DNA of 64,000 bases, from contig CAXXPQ010000003.1 in the NCBI GenBank assembly GCA_963668655.2, forward strand, positions 310,001 through 374,000. The letters run 5' to 3'. The position numbers and the translations under genes are program-made. Origin of the DNA: G963668655 sp963668655 (GTDB lineage: Bacteria > Myxococcota_A > SURF-8). Position 1 is the stretch's first letter; each line of letters begins with the position of its first letter. Below the pieces are notes generated by a model. That model saw only the letters and a program-made list of their open reading frames with translations. It was not told where the DNA came from and made no database searches. Of the stretch, positions 25,362-34,489 are shown piece after piece.

Positions 25362-27872
25362 ATGGAGTCGTGGTGTTTGTGGATGAAAGTCGGTCTTCTG
25401 ATTCTGATCGGTTTATTCGGAATCGTCTATCTTCTCGTCTCCCGTGAAACCTATCGCCGTTTTCGCATCCCTGCACTCGTTTTTCTGGCCCTGGCCGCCA
25501 TGACGGCCTTCGGCACCTACATCCGTTTCGGCGATTTCCTGCACGGTCACAAACTGCACCATCACGACGTCGCCCACTACTATTTCGGCTCCAAGTACGC
25601 TCCGGAGTTCGGCTATCACAATATCTACCGCTGCATCTGCATCGCGGATAACGAGTTGCTTCAGGACGCGGGCAAGGACATGCCCGCCGCCATGCGCCGC
25701 TTCAAGATCCGGCATCTGGAGGATTACGAACTCTGGCCGCTGGAGGATATCGTCCAAAGCCGCGAGGAAATCCGCCTATGCAAAAGCCGCTTTACGGACG
25801 AACGCTGGAAACAGTTCAAGCAGGATGTATCCGACTATTATCGCGTACAGGACCACGACAATCTCTACGACCGCTGTGGCGACCGCGGCTATCACGGCAC
25901 GCCCGTCTGGAGTCTCTACGCGGGAGGTCTGGCCAACCTTCTGCCGGTGGAAAACGGCTGGCTCATCGCGGCGTCCTGGCTGGATCTCCTCATTCTGGGG
26001 CTCGGCTTTCTCATGATCGGTCGGGCCTACGGCGCTGAACTGGGACTTCTGACCCTGATCCTGTATTTCGCCACGGCCTTCAACCAGCAGCACTACATCC
26101 ATTTCAGCTACCTGCGTTACGACTGGATGGGCGTCACGCTCATGGCGCTGGCATGGCTCAAGATGGGTCGATACAAGCTTTCGGGCGCGGCCTTCGGCTT
26201 CGCCGCGCTGATCCGGCTTTTTCCGGTTCTGCTCATGTTCGGCCTGGGAGTAAAAATCATCTGGGATCTCGCCGCCAAACGCCGCATTGAACGCAAATAC
26301 CTGCGGTTCGCCGCCGGTTACACGGTCGTGGTCGTCGTCGGTCTGGCCCTGAGCCTCCTGGTATACGGAGCGGATTTCCACCGGGATTACGTGGAAAAGC
26401 TGAAACTTCACAGCGGAATCACCACCCAGTCCCGTGTGGGACTGATCTACATGATGAATCTATACAAGGGCAAAACCCTGCATTCGGCGACCGCCGGGCT
26501 ATTCGGCGACGAAGCGGCCAAGACGCTCGAGAAAAACGTCAACGTCAAAAAACAGCGGAAAATCATCCGCTGGATACTGGCCTTCGGAACGCTTCTCCTT
26601 TTGGGAATCGGCGCGCGCAAACTGGAGGACGACGAAGCCACGGCGCTGGGCTACGCCCTCACCTTTCTCTTTCTGGGCATGACCGTCTATTACGGTGTGG
26701 TGATCGCGATTCTGGTCCCCCTGTTCCTTTCGCGCGAACGCCGCTTCTCGAACGCCGCGCTCTGGGCCGGTTTCATCGCGGCCATGCTGGGCATGTACGT
26801 GCTGATCCAGGCGGATGTTTCAAGAAACGATATCAACAACGAAAACAGCCTGCTGATTTTTCTGATGCTGACCCTGGCCGCTTTCGTTCTCGCTCTGCGA
26901 AATACGAGGGTGGAACGCCGCGTTCTCTCCCTGGGACAAATCCTGTATGATGCCGCCCGCAAACGCCCGCGCCTCTCCCTGGCCGCCGCGATCGTCGTGA
27001 TTTCGGGCCTCTTCACGTTTCTCATCCTTCACTGGTCTTTGGACACCACGCCCCGGCGCACGGATTGGGAACGGGCGCTGCTGGAAGTGAAGGAAAGGGG
27101 ATTCAACAAGAACTCCGACGCCGTTGTGGTTGTCTTGTCTCCCACGGACGATAACCGCCCCCGGAATACGGACATCACGGTCTTTCAGATGGAGCATCCC
27201 GAAACCCACGGTTTCTGGAGATATCGCCGGGTCTGGATTCTGGCCGAGCCCGGACGTGCGGACAAGGGATCGCTTTCCCCGCGCCGATATCACGTGGGTC
27301 AGGCATCCGTTTCCAAGGATTCCCCGTGGCAGCAGGCCGTACAAATCCAGCGAATCGATTTCACGGAACCTCTGGAACGCCGCATGAACCTTCTGGACAA
27401 CATCGGCCGAGCCGAGGTGTGGATGGAAACCGGGGGCGGCGATCACCTCTGCATTCGCGAGAACTCCAGGCGCTTCGACTGCGCGAACAACGAATGGAAC
27501 TTCGTGGGGCCGGAGGGAAAGACCTTCAACGATACCTGGCGAAAGGCCATCTGGGCGCACCCGGCGGCCAAGGCCCTGGTGATCCGCTTTGCAGACGTTG
27601 AACTTGGCGAACGGCTATCGCTGGAAACCGGGTTGACGGACAGCGCGGCGGAACTGAGAGACGGCGCCTCGGTGTGGGTGGACATCCTCATAAATGGAAA
27701 ACGCGTCGCCGTGATCGAACAGAAAAACGTACCCGGCTGGCACCTGCACGGCGTAAACACGCAACCATTCAGCGGCCAGCGCATCGCTTTGCAGTTCCGC
27801 ATCCACTCCACGAACCCCGGGAGACGCCATTTCCTCTTCGACGGCGATATCCTGGTGAAACCTTCGCGTTAA
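25362..27872 (+). CDS. Large polytopic membrane protein, GT-C/GT87-like, with C-terminal soluble domain
   Basis: An 836-residue protein. Residues ~5-540 contain about ten to twelve membrane helices; the first external loop has HHHDVAHYYFGSKY with an Asp where GT-C glycosyltransferases keep their catalytic Asp, and the stretch YDWMGVTLMALAWLKMGRY to AALIRLFPVLLM resembles DUF2029/GT87 mannosyltransferases. After a helix near 555-575 the last ~260 residues look like a beta-rich extracytoplasmic domain. It may transfer a sugar from a polyprenyl carrier to a surface glycan or protein; the donor is unknown. I chose the ATG at 25362, six bases after GGGGGG, over the one at 25356. It stands alone. 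Confidence 0.6.
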   Translation: MESWCLWMKVGLLILIGLFGIVYLLVSRETYRRFRIPALVFLALAAMTAFGTYIRFGDFLHGHKLHHHDVAHYYFGSKYAPEFGYHNIYRCICIADNELLQDAGKDMPAAMRRFKIRHLEDYELWPLEDIVQSREEIRLCKSRFTDERWKQFKQDVSDYYRVQDHDNLYDRCGDRGYHGTPVWSLYAGGLANLLPVENGWLIAASWLDLLILGLGFLMIGRAYGAELGLLTLILYFATAFNQQHYIHFSYLRYDWMGVTLMALAWLKMGRYKLSGAAFGFAALIRLFPVLLMFGLGVKIIWDLAAKRRIERKYLRFAAGYTVVVVVGLALSLLVYGADFHRDYVEKLKLHSGITTQSRVGLIYMMNLYKGKTLHSATAGLFGDEAAKTLEKNVNVKKQRKIIRWILAFGTLLLLGIGARKLEDDEATALGYALTFLFLGMTVYYGVVIAILVPLFLSRERRFSNAALWAGFIAAMLGMYVLIQADVSRNDINNENSLLIFLMLTLAAFVLALRNTRVERRVLSLGQILYDAARKRPRLSLAAAIVVISGLFTFLILHWSLDTTPRRTDWERALLEVKERGFNKNSDAVVVVLSPTDDNRPRNTDITVFQMEHPETHGFWRYRRVWILAEPGRADKGSLSPRRYHVGQASVSKDSPWQQAVQIQRIDFTEPLERRMNLLDNIGRAEVWMETGGGDHLCIRENSRRFDCANNEWNFVGPEGKTFNDTWRKAIWAHPAAKALVIRFADVELGERLSLETGLTDSAAELRDGASVWVDILINGKRVAVIEQKNVPGWHLHGVNTQPFSGQRIALQFRIHSTNPGRRHFLFDGDILVKPSR

Positions 27873-27876
27873 GACG

Positions 27877-28045
27877 CTAGAAGCCATCTCAACAATACGT
27901 TCGGTCGGCTTTCGGATGCTTTCCGGCCGTCTTCGCCGACGGGCGCTTCTCGAAAGATTCCCGATATTCCTCGTCGCGCCGCCGACGAATCCGACCGAAA
28001 ATCTTCTCGAAATCTCTCGGTCAGTATTTTTGAGATGGCTTCTAG
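27877..28045. repeat. Fold-back (MITE-like) element with near-perfect terminal inverted repeats
   Basis: The 169-base segment starts CTAGAAGCCATCTCAA and ends with the exact inverse, TTGAGATGGCTTCTAG; the arms extend as CAATAC against CAGTATTTT. Inside, TTCGGTCGG near 27,900 pairs with CCGACCGAA near 28,000, so the whole can fold into a long stem. It has no open frame. It separates two convergent genes, ending with the TAG stop of the barrel protein gene. A solo 14-base copy of its end occurs at 8011. It could be a miniature transposable element or a bidirectional terminator. Confidence 0.7.
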
Positions 28046-29685
28046 AAACTGAAGCGCAGCCTAGCGAAGCCTCCCGGTCCGATGCGTCCATTCTGGCCTT
28101 CGTCGGATCCCAGGGGAACGCTGGCGGTCAACGAGAGTTTCAACCCCGGATACAGATCGAAAATCAGCCAGGGATTCAGCACGGCGGCCGGGCTGTCGCA
28201 GGCGACGACGGCGTAGAGCGACATCTCGATCAGATCCGTCAGCGGATAGGACATCCCTGCGAAAACGGAGTTCTTGTCGATGGCGAGAATCTCCCCGGTG
28301 TAGTACGCCAGCCGGTCGTTCAGCCCGATTTCCGACGAACCGCCCCGCCCCTGACCGATACGCAGATATTCGGCCATAAGATAAAGTTGAAACTCGAAGG
28401 TGTAGTTCAGCCCCACCAGCAGTCGCTCGTGGTTCTTCGCCGCCCGGCGAAGCGTCCCCGGGTCGCCCTCGGACTCGATGAACGCGTATCCGCCTTCCGC
28501 GTGAAAGCCGATCTCCCAGATCTGCCCGGCCAGTTCCGCCGCCGCCAGTTGCCAGCGAAAACGGCGTTCGAAAGCCTCCAGCGGTTCTCCGGCCAGGATA
28601 CCGGCCACGCTGTCCGCCCGGTTCATGGCCTCCCAGTCCATGCGGCTTCGCAACTGGTGCGTGTACTGGAACGCGAAGTCCCAGCCCTTCACGGAGCCTT
28701 TGAACCGACCCAGGTAGTCGGCGTTCTTGAAGCGCTCGGAAACGCGCACCAGACCCTGGATCTCGATTTCCGCCGGAAGTTCGAAGGCTAGAAACAGGGC
28801 GTCCATGCCGTTCGTCTCGTAGGTGGGGTCCAGGGGATCCTTTCGGTTGAACAGGTCGATGGGGTTGTAGGCGTAGCCGGTGCCGGTGTAAAATTTGTGA
28901 CGACCCACCCGCAGCCGAAAGTACGGAACGTAAAGCGTGCCGAAAGCTTCCTGAAGGTAGATCTCGTTTTCCATATTGTAGCGATAGAAGTCCGCCGCTC
29001 CCGGCAGTCGAGAGGAACCGTCCGGCGCCACGGCTCCGGCCAGGAGATAGTCGTAGGCCGGATCCATCTCCGTCCACTGTCGGATGGCGGCCAGCGTGTC
29101 CTCGCCGGTGACCAGCGCTCGGCGATCGCCATCCGGCAGATAGGCCGCCAGTTCCGCTTCCGTCCCGCCGGTGAAAAGCGTTCCGATCACGCCGATGCCG
29201 AAATCGAAATGGGGATCCGGCTTTCCGGAGAGATTCAGCCGCATGCGCGCGGCGTTCAGAACGAACTCGCGCCCGTTTCTCTCCTGGTACTCCACGTTCA
29301 GCGTGTCCTCGATGTACCCGCCGAAATCCCACGGAAAGGGAGAATTTCCCGCCATCTTTCCCGGCGCGAAGGACGGCCGCGGCACCGCCGCCTGCTCGCC
29401 GGGCAGCGGAACCGCGTCGTCGCCCGGCAGGGGAATGGGCGTGTCGTCCCCCGGCAGGGGAATGGAAGCGTCTTCACCGGGAAGGGGAACGGGAACGTCT
29501 TCGTCGTCGTTTTCCGCCGCTGAATCCGAGGGAACGGAGGCTGGCGATGCGTCGGGGTCCGTTGTCACGGCCTGGAGATTCGTTCCGGCGTCCGCAACAG
29601 GCGCAAAATCCGTAGCCCGGGCCGTTCCGACATGGACGAAATGGAACAGGATGAATAGCAGGACAAAAGAGGAAAAGGGTCTCAT
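28042..29685 (-). CDS. Outer-membrane beta-barrel (porin-like) protein with Pro-Leu-Pro-Gly repeat linker
   Basis: A 547-residue exported protein. A signal peptide (about residues 1-24) is followed by an acidic linker with four tandem units of the type PLPGDD/PLPGED, then a long stretch of alternating, aromatic-rich strands (YIEDTLNVEYQ, YLLAGAV, RLRVGRHKFYTGTGYAYNP) ending in RLRFSF with a terminal Phe, the usual recognition signal for barrel insertion by BamA. It lies downstream of the RND transporter and LolA-like genes and likely works with them at the outer membrane, for example in export of a lipid or hydrophobic compound. The specific family was not recognised; alginate-export or DUF1302-like barrels are possible. 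Confidence 0.72.
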   Translation of the reverse strand: MRPFSSFVLLFILFHFVHVGTARATDFAPVADAGTNLQAVTTDPDASPASVPSDSAAENDDEDVPVPLPGEDASIPLPGDDTPIPLPGDDAVPLPGEQAAVPRPSFAPGKMAGNSPFPWDFGGYIEDTLNVEYQERNGREFVLNAARMRLNLSGKPDPHFDFGIGVIGTLFTGGTEAELAAYLPDGDRRALVTGEDTLAAIRQWTEMDPAYDYLLAGAVAPDGSSRLPGAADFYRYNMENEIYLQEAFGTLYVPYFRLRVGRHKFYTGTGYAYNPIDLFNRKDPLDPTYETNGMDALFLAFELPAEIEIQGLVRVSERFKNADYLGRFKGSVKGWDFAFQYTHQLRSRMDWEAMNRADSVAGILAGEPLEAFERRFRWQLAAAELAGQIWEIGFHAEGGYAFIESEGDPGTLRRAAKNHERLLVGLNYTFEFQLYLMAEYLRIGQGRGGSSEIGLNDRLAYYTGEILAIDKNSVFAGMSYPLTDLIEMSLYAVVACDSPAAVLNPWLIFDLYPGLKLSLTASVPLGSDEGQNGRIGPGGFARLRFSF

Positions 29686-29729
29686 GGCGATCTCCGCGTT
29701 TCAAAGGCGTTCCCGATCACGGCTTCCGT

Positions 29730-30518
29730 TCAGCGTTCCAGGTTGCGGGACTGGAAAATGGAGTCCGGTATCTTCGCCCCGAACTGGATGCGGGTGAGGA
29801 CATTGACGGTTTCGGTCTTGTCCTCCAGGTTGGTCATGGTCATCTTGAATGGAACGAATTTCTCGCCGGACTTACGAATATCCTCCGAGATCAGGCGCTT
29901 GAAGGGCTTTTTGCCGCCGTCCTGATAATAGTCCACCCGCCGGGTGATGAAGTCCGCCGTACCGATCCAGGCAACGATCTTGTCGTAGCTCGGCCCTTTC
30001 GGCGTGGGTTTCAGTTCCAGCACGTAACAGGGCGCGCCGCCTTGTTCTTCCTCGCGCAGATAAACGCCGGTGTATTTCTCGCTCGTCTTGCCGCCGGCCT
30101 GATCTTCATAGGTGAAATCCGAACCCATCACCTTTTTCTTCTTCATGTGGCTGCCCAGTTTGCGCGTGCGGCGAGTCTCCGGATTGAACATCCAGATGTT
30201 GTCGCCGTCTTCCGTCATGAGCATCTTCTGGCCCTTGATATCGGCGGGCGACAGGTATTCGGAAAGTTGCTTGTCGCCGCTGTCCACGGCCCAGCCCCGG
30301 AGGACCAGGGTGCGCTTCTGTCCGCTGGACGTGGTGATGATCTGCTTGGCCTCGCTGAAACTGCTCTTGTAGCCTTCGGCCTTGTCGCAGGCTTCCAGAA
30401 TGTCCTTCACCTTGGGCGGCTTGGCGGAAGCCTCCCCCAGTCCGGCCAAAAGGACCAGACAGCCAACGGTCAACAGGATGGAAAACATCGACAGTCCCAG
30501 TCTTTTCGCGGTTCTCAT
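29730..30518 (-). CDS. LolA-like outer-membrane lipoprotein-sorting protein
   Basis: A 262-residue periplasmic protein with a signal peptide (cleavage near ASA, residue ~32). The mature part has the LolA/LolB-type fold seen in proteins encoded next to MMPL/RND exporters: SFSEAKQIITTSSGQKRTLV, MLMTEDGDNIWMFNPETRRTRKL and RRVDYYQDGGKKPFKRL. These carriers are thought to ferry a lipid or lipoprotein between membranes. It starts 12 bases after the RND gene ends and is followed by the barrel gene, so exporter, periplasmic carrier and outer-membrane protein form one set. Confidence 0.85.
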   Translation of the reverse strand: MRTAKRLGLSMFSILLTVGCLVLLAGLGEASAKPPKVKDILEACDKAEGYKSSFSEAKQIITTSSGQKRTLVLRGWAVDSGDKQLSEYLSPADIKGQKMLMTEDGDNIWMFNPETRRTRKLGSHMKKKKVMGSDFTYEDQAGGKTSEKYTGVYLREEEQGGAPCYVLELKPTPKGPSYDKIVAWIGTADFITRRVDYYQDGGKKPFKRLISEDIRKSGEKFVPFKMTMTNLEDKTETVNVLTRIQFGAKIPDSIFQSRNLER

Positions 30519-30530
30519 TTCTCTTTCCTT

Positions 30531-33347
30531 TCAGTCTTCGTTACCGAACAGACGGTTCTCGAAAAGCTTCGCCAGGGCGGGCAGAAGCGTGAAGGTCACC
30601 AGCAGGCAGGCTGCCACGCCCACGAACAGCACCAGTCCCATGGACGCCATGCCCCGCAGCAGATAAAGCATCAGGCTCCCGAAACCGATCATGGTGGTCA
30701 GCGAGGTCATCAGCATGGCGCGGCCCACGCCGGTCGCCGCCTGGCGCATGCGCCCCTTGCCCTCTTGGAGATAGCGGTGCAGGAAATGGATGCCGTCGTC
30801 CACGCCGATTCCGATAATCACCGGAAAGGCGATCATGTTCATGTAATTCAGTTTCTGACCGAGCAGATACATCATCCCCAGCATGATGGACATGCCTGAC
30901 AGCAGCGGCAGGAAGGCCAGCAACGCCAGAAGCGGTCGGCGGAAATCGATCAGCAGGATGGCCAGGATCACCAGCATGGCCACGATCACGGCGGTCTTGC
31001 CCTCCTCCATGGTGGCGAGGCTCATTTGCAGCATCATCTGCGGCGTTCCGGTGACGCGCGGATGTACGGAGTTGACGGCGGCCAGGAAAAGTTCCTGGTC
31101 TTCCCGTTCGTACAGGTTCCGCCGGGGCAGGATGTTCACCAGAAAGCCGTCCTTGCCGGTCTTGCTCACGTAGCGGGCGCGGATATCCTCCGGTATCATG
31201 GCCAGCGTCACGGGAGCCTCGCTCTCCACCATTTTCTTCACCCGCACGGCGACCCCGGATTGAAAGGCGCGGCCGAATTCCTCCAACTTTTCCCAGCGGA
31301 TGTTCTCCGGCTTCTGGAAACGCTTCACCAGTTGCTTCAGCATGCCCTTGTCGCGGTCGCTCCGCGTGGCCACCAGTTGGGAGCATTTTTCCACCACGCG
31401 GTCCTGCCCCCCGGTGAAGCTCAGAGCCTGAATCTCCACCACGTTGGCCCACAGGCGGTCCAGTTCCCGGGTCAGGCGCTCCCGCCGTTCGGCCACGGAA
31501 AGCCCGGCGTAGGCATCCTTGTCGCCGTTCTCCGCGCCGGACGGCGGGAGGGCTTTCGCCTCCGCTTCGTTCTTCTCCGCCTCAGCGAAGGACAGTGGCG
31601 TACGCGTCAGGGAAGCGGTTTCCTTCAACTTGCGGATATGGGGAAGATTTTTCTCGAAATCGGGGCGGCTCAGATAGAGCGAAACGTCGTCCACGTCTCC
31701 CACCATGCGTTTTTTCTTCATCGCCTTGCGAATCTTGCGGGATTGTTCCGGGCTGCCCGCCGTGAGCATGCCCGGCGTGGCGGAAAGCTTGTAGCGTTCC
31801 ACGATCTCGTCCTGGAGCGCGATGGAACGCAGCCCCTCCGGCTCCAGTTCCATGAAGTTGTATTCCCAGGAAAGCTTCGTTCCGGCAAGGATTCCCAGTA
31901 TGGTGACCAGTACGCCGACGACGATGACGACTGTTTTCTTCTCCGAAATTCCATCCACCAGGCGACCCAGAGCGCTGAAATCGGATCCCACCGGCGTTTT
32001 CTTTTTGCGCTCCGCCCGCTTGGCCCGCCAGGCCATCATGGCCGGCAGGATCCACAGCACGGCGACCAGCGTCACCAACACGCCGGTTCCCGAACAGAAG
32101 CCGAACTCGAAAACGCCTTTGGTGTCGGCCAGCATGAGCGTGTAAAACGCCACCGCCGTGGTCAGCGCGCCGGTCACCACGCCCTGCCCCGTGGCCGCCA
32201 CGGAAAGCCGCAGAGCCTCTTCGATGCTTTTGCCGGCGGCGATTTCCTCCGCGAAACGGTTGGCGATGTGGATGGAAAAATCGATTCCCAGCCCCAGCAG
32301 AATCACCATAATCATGGCGGTGAGCATGTTCAGGGTGCCCAAGACAAGGGCGATGACTCCCAGGGTCCAGGTGATACCGATGACGATGGGGAACAGGGCC
32401 ACGGCCGGAGTGATGAAACTCTTGAAGTTCCACGCCAGAATCAGAAACAGAAGGACGAAGGCCAGAAGCGTGATGATCTGCGTCTCCACGCCCACGGAAT
32501 CCATTTCGTCCCGCCCCACGGCCCACATGCCCGTGCGCTCGATGCGATAATCCGGATATTTTTCCTGCAACGGTTTCAGTCGCCGTTCCACTTCCTTGTC
32601 CACCAGGGGAATCGTTTCCATGTCGTCGGTGGTGATGATCGAGGCCAGCATGACGAGCGACATGCCGCCGTCAAGAGAAAACATGTACGGCCGTCCCACG
32701 GTAAGATCCCGCGCCGCCCGATCGGCCTCGCCCGGTTTCGTCTCCCCGCTGCCGGCGCGGTCGAGGGCGCGAACGAATCCTTGGACCGCGTCGAGCGACG
32801 CTACCACCTGGGGCTCGTTGTTCTTCACGCCCTCGCTATCGGCGTATTCCTCCTCCAGGTCGTCGTTCAGGTGCTCCAGAAAAGGCAGAAGACGCGGATC
32901 CCGGTAGCGGGCGGCCATGCGACGTGTGTCGTTGGGTTTGGCCAGGGCCAAAAGATGCTCGTTAACCCATTGTTCCGGCTGCTTACCGTAGATATAGCTC
33001 AGGTAGCGTTTTTCTCCCTTGCAGACTTCCGGATCCTCCTTCGGTCCGCAACTCATGGTCTCGCGCAGCGTGGCGGTTATTTCGTCCGTGATCCCTTCCA
33101 ACCGGTCCGAGTCCGGCCCGCTGACGGCCACGATGAGATTGGACGGCTGGATGAAATGCTCGTCGATCTTCACGAATTCCTTGACCACGGGAATGGACTC
33201 GGGCAAGAGAGCCGACCAGCGCGTATCCATTTTCAGATGTTCGGACGCCGCGCCCAGAACCAGGGTCAGAATCACCGTGACCAGCAAAACCGCGCGGCGA
33301 TGGGAAGCCGCCATGGTGACCATCCACTCCAAGATCCGATTCCGCAT
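30531..33347 (-). CDS. RND-superfamily (MMPL/HpnN-like) exporter
   Basis: A 938-residue inner-membrane transporter with two copies of the pattern one membrane helix, large periplasmic domain, five helices. The first half has LGLGIDFSIHIANRFAEE and the second IGIGVDDGIHFLHRYLQEG, the matching helix-4 motifs with Asp residues that carry protons. This is the MMPL/HpnN layout associated with lipid, hopanoid or siderophore-lipid export rather than the AcrB type. AAAGGAG before its ATG lies at the end of the tetR gene, three bases upstream. It is expected to work with the LolA-like and barrel proteins encoded next. Confidence 0.92.
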   Translation of the reverse strand: MRNRILEWMVTMAASHRRAVLLVTVILTLVLGAASEHLKMDTRWSALLPESIPVVKEFVKIDEHFIQPSNLIVAVSGPDSDRLEGITDEITATLRETMSCGPKEDPEVCKGEKRYLSYIYGKQPEQWVNEHLLALAKPNDTRRMAARYRDPRLLPFLEHLNDDLEEEYADSEGVKNNEPQVVASLDAVQGFVRALDRAGSGETKPGEADRAARDLTVGRPYMFSLDGGMSLVMLASIITTDDMETIPLVDKEVERRLKPLQEKYPDYRIERTGMWAVGRDEMDSVGVETQIITLLAFVLLFLILAWNFKSFITPAVALFPIVIGITWTLGVIALVLGTLNMLTAMIMVILLGLGIDFSIHIANRFAEEIAAGKSIEEALRLSVAATGQGVVTGALTTAVAFYTLMLADTKGVFEFGFCSGTGVLVTLVAVLWILPAMMAWRAKRAERKKKTPVGSDFSALGRLVDGISEKKTVVIVVGVLVTILGILAGTKLSWEYNFMELEPEGLRSIALQDEIVERYKLSATPGMLTAGSPEQSRKIRKAMKKKRMVGDVDDVSLYLSRPDFEKNLPHIRKLKETASLTRTPLSFAEAEKNEAEAKALPPSGAENGDKDAYAGLSVAERRERLTRELDRLWANVVEIQALSFTGGQDRVVEKCSQLVATRSDRDKGMLKQLVKRFQKPENIRWEKLEEFGRAFQSGVAVRVKKMVESEAPVTLAMIPEDIRARYVSKTGKDGFLVNILPRRNLYEREDQELFLAAVNSVHPRVTGTPQMMLQMSLATMEEGKTAVIVAMLVILAILLIDFRRPLLALLAFLPLLSGMSIMLGMMYLLGQKLNYMNMIAFPVIIGIGVDDGIHFLHRYLQEGKGRMRQAATGVGRAMLMTSLTTMIGFGSLMLYLLRGMASMGLVLFVGVAACLLVTFTLLPALAKLFENRLFGNED

Positions 33348-33350
33348 GGC

Positions 33351-34022
33351 CTATTCTCCTTTCCCCGACGAATCGACGTCGGTTTTCCCGGTCTCCGTTT
33401 CCGTCTTCGACTTTTGAAGCGCCAGGATCATGTTTCGCATGTGGTAGTCCACTTGTTCGGCAATATCGAAATAATCCTTATCCATCAGCCAGTGAAAGGC
33501 GATGCCATCCAGAAAGGCGAAGATGTTGATGGCGATCTTTTCCGCGTCCCGGGCGATTTCCGGCCGGAAAACACCCATGGAAACGCCGTCGAGCAGGATA
33601 TTCATCAGTACTTTTTTATACGCGCGGCTGGCGTCCCGGATGACGGAATACTTTTTATGCGGCCCCTGGTCGTCCAGGAGAAGCTTCATGATGTCGAGCC
33701 CCAGTTTCGCCACGGTGTCGTCCTGCACGAACGTGGTGGTGGCCTGCCGGGCGTAAGTCAGAAGCCTTTCCACCGGATCCTCGATGCCTTCGATGACGTG
33801 GGCGCTGACGGATTCGATCATCTCCGCCCAGGCGATCATGGCCCCGTAAATCAGTTCGTCTTTGGATTCGAAATATTCGTAGATCGTGCCTTTTCCGATT
33901 CCGGCTTCCTCGGCCACCCGGGCGATGGTGGTTTTTTCCAGACCTTCCTCCGAAAAAACCTTCAACGCCACCATGGCGATTTCCCGCTTTCTTTTTTCCT
34001 TGTCCACGATTTTCGGCGCCAT
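33351..34022 (-). CDS. TetR/AcrR-family repressor of the RND operon
   Basis: A 223-residue regulator. Residues ~10-55 are a TetR helix-turn-helix (TTIARVAEEAGIGKGTIYEY, then FESKDEL), and the rest is the helical ligand-binding and dimerisation domain, with AFLDGIAFHWLMDKDYFD near the end. It is the first gene of the RND operon and two palindromes sharing CCGACC/GGTCGG lie across its promoter, so it very probably represses itself and the exporter until a ligand, likely a lipophilic compound, is bound. GAGGAG precedes the ATG. Confidence 0.92.
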   Translation of the reverse strand: MAPKIVDKEKRKREIAMVALKVFSEEGLEKTTIARVAEEAGIGKGTIYEYFESKDELIYGAMIAWAEMIESVSAHVIEGIEDPVERLLTYARQATTTFVQDDTVAKLGLDIMKLLLDDQGPHKKYSVIRDASRAYKKVLMNILLDGVSMGVFRPEIARDAEKIAINIFAFLDGIAFHWLMDKDYFDIAEQVDYHMRNMILALQKSKTETETGKTDVDSSGKGE

Positions 34023-34054
34023 GTTTCAACTCCTCGCTTCGTTTGGGTCGGAGC

Positions 34055-34076
34055 ATTGACCGACCGTTCGGTCAAT
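34055..34076. promoter_or_regulatory. TetR operator palindrome (downstream of the -10)
   Basis: ATTGACCGA-CCGT-TCGGTCAAT, nine-base arms, four-base centre. It covers the start-point region of the tetR-RND promoter. Confidence 0.75.
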
Positions 34077-34104
34077 ATATACCCGACCCAGCGGTCGGTG
34101 TCAA
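34076..34104 (-). promoter_or_regulatory. Strong promoter of the tetR-RND-LolA-barrel operon
   Basis: On the minus strand a perfect TTGACA (34104-34099), 17-base spacer, TATATA (34081-34076). The spacer holds one operator palindrome and another begins at the -10. Confidence 0.65.
34083..34098. promoter_or_regulatory. Second TetR operator palindrome, within the promoter spacer
   Basis: CCGACC-CAGC-GGTCGG, six-base arms. It shares the core of the 34,055 palindrome and fills the -35/-10 spacer, so binding would block RNA polymerase. Confidence 0.6.
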
Positions 34105-34489
34105 GGCTTTTCTGGTAACTTTCTAAATTTTTCTACTTACGTTGTTTTCATTGTTCTTTTCATAACACACAGAGTGCGGCTTTGTCTTTCTACAAACCTT
34201 ACGGTCGGTTTTATGATCGAATCTTCCCCTTGCCGGGTCGGTAAAAACGATAAAAACTCGTCGGATTTCAAATTACGGAAAAAAATACCCCGCCCGGGCC
34301 CGTTTTCGGTCTGGTGGTAGTACCACCAGCCGGCTGTTAAATGGTTTTCTACGGAAACGCGACAGAAATCGGAGACCCGATTCGCTCCTCTGAAGAACGA
34401 AATTCTCATCCCGATGCCCTCCGTACCGGAGGACTTTTCCGCCTTGAATTCGGCCGCTCTCCCGCCATCATGAAAACTGACGGCAATCC
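34105..34489. other. Intergenic region without a supported gene; contains one perfect palindrome
   Basis: AT-rich near 34,110-34,290. Two short minus-strand frames (34,137-34,409 and 34,406-34,624) have no recognisable content and no ribosome binding site. The notable item is the palindrome at 34,311. Confidence 0.6.
34311..34329. promoter_or_regulatory. Perfect 19-base palindrome, possible operator
   Basis: CTGGTGGTA-G-TACCACCAG, nine-base arms around a single base. It is about 180 bases upstream of the candidate metallopeptidase promoter. The regulator is unknown. Confidence 0.45.

Noticed and set aside
31026..34118. Plus-strand frame of 1030 residues
   Set aside because: Antisense to the RND transporter and tetR; low-complexity His/Gln/Arg content and no motifs.
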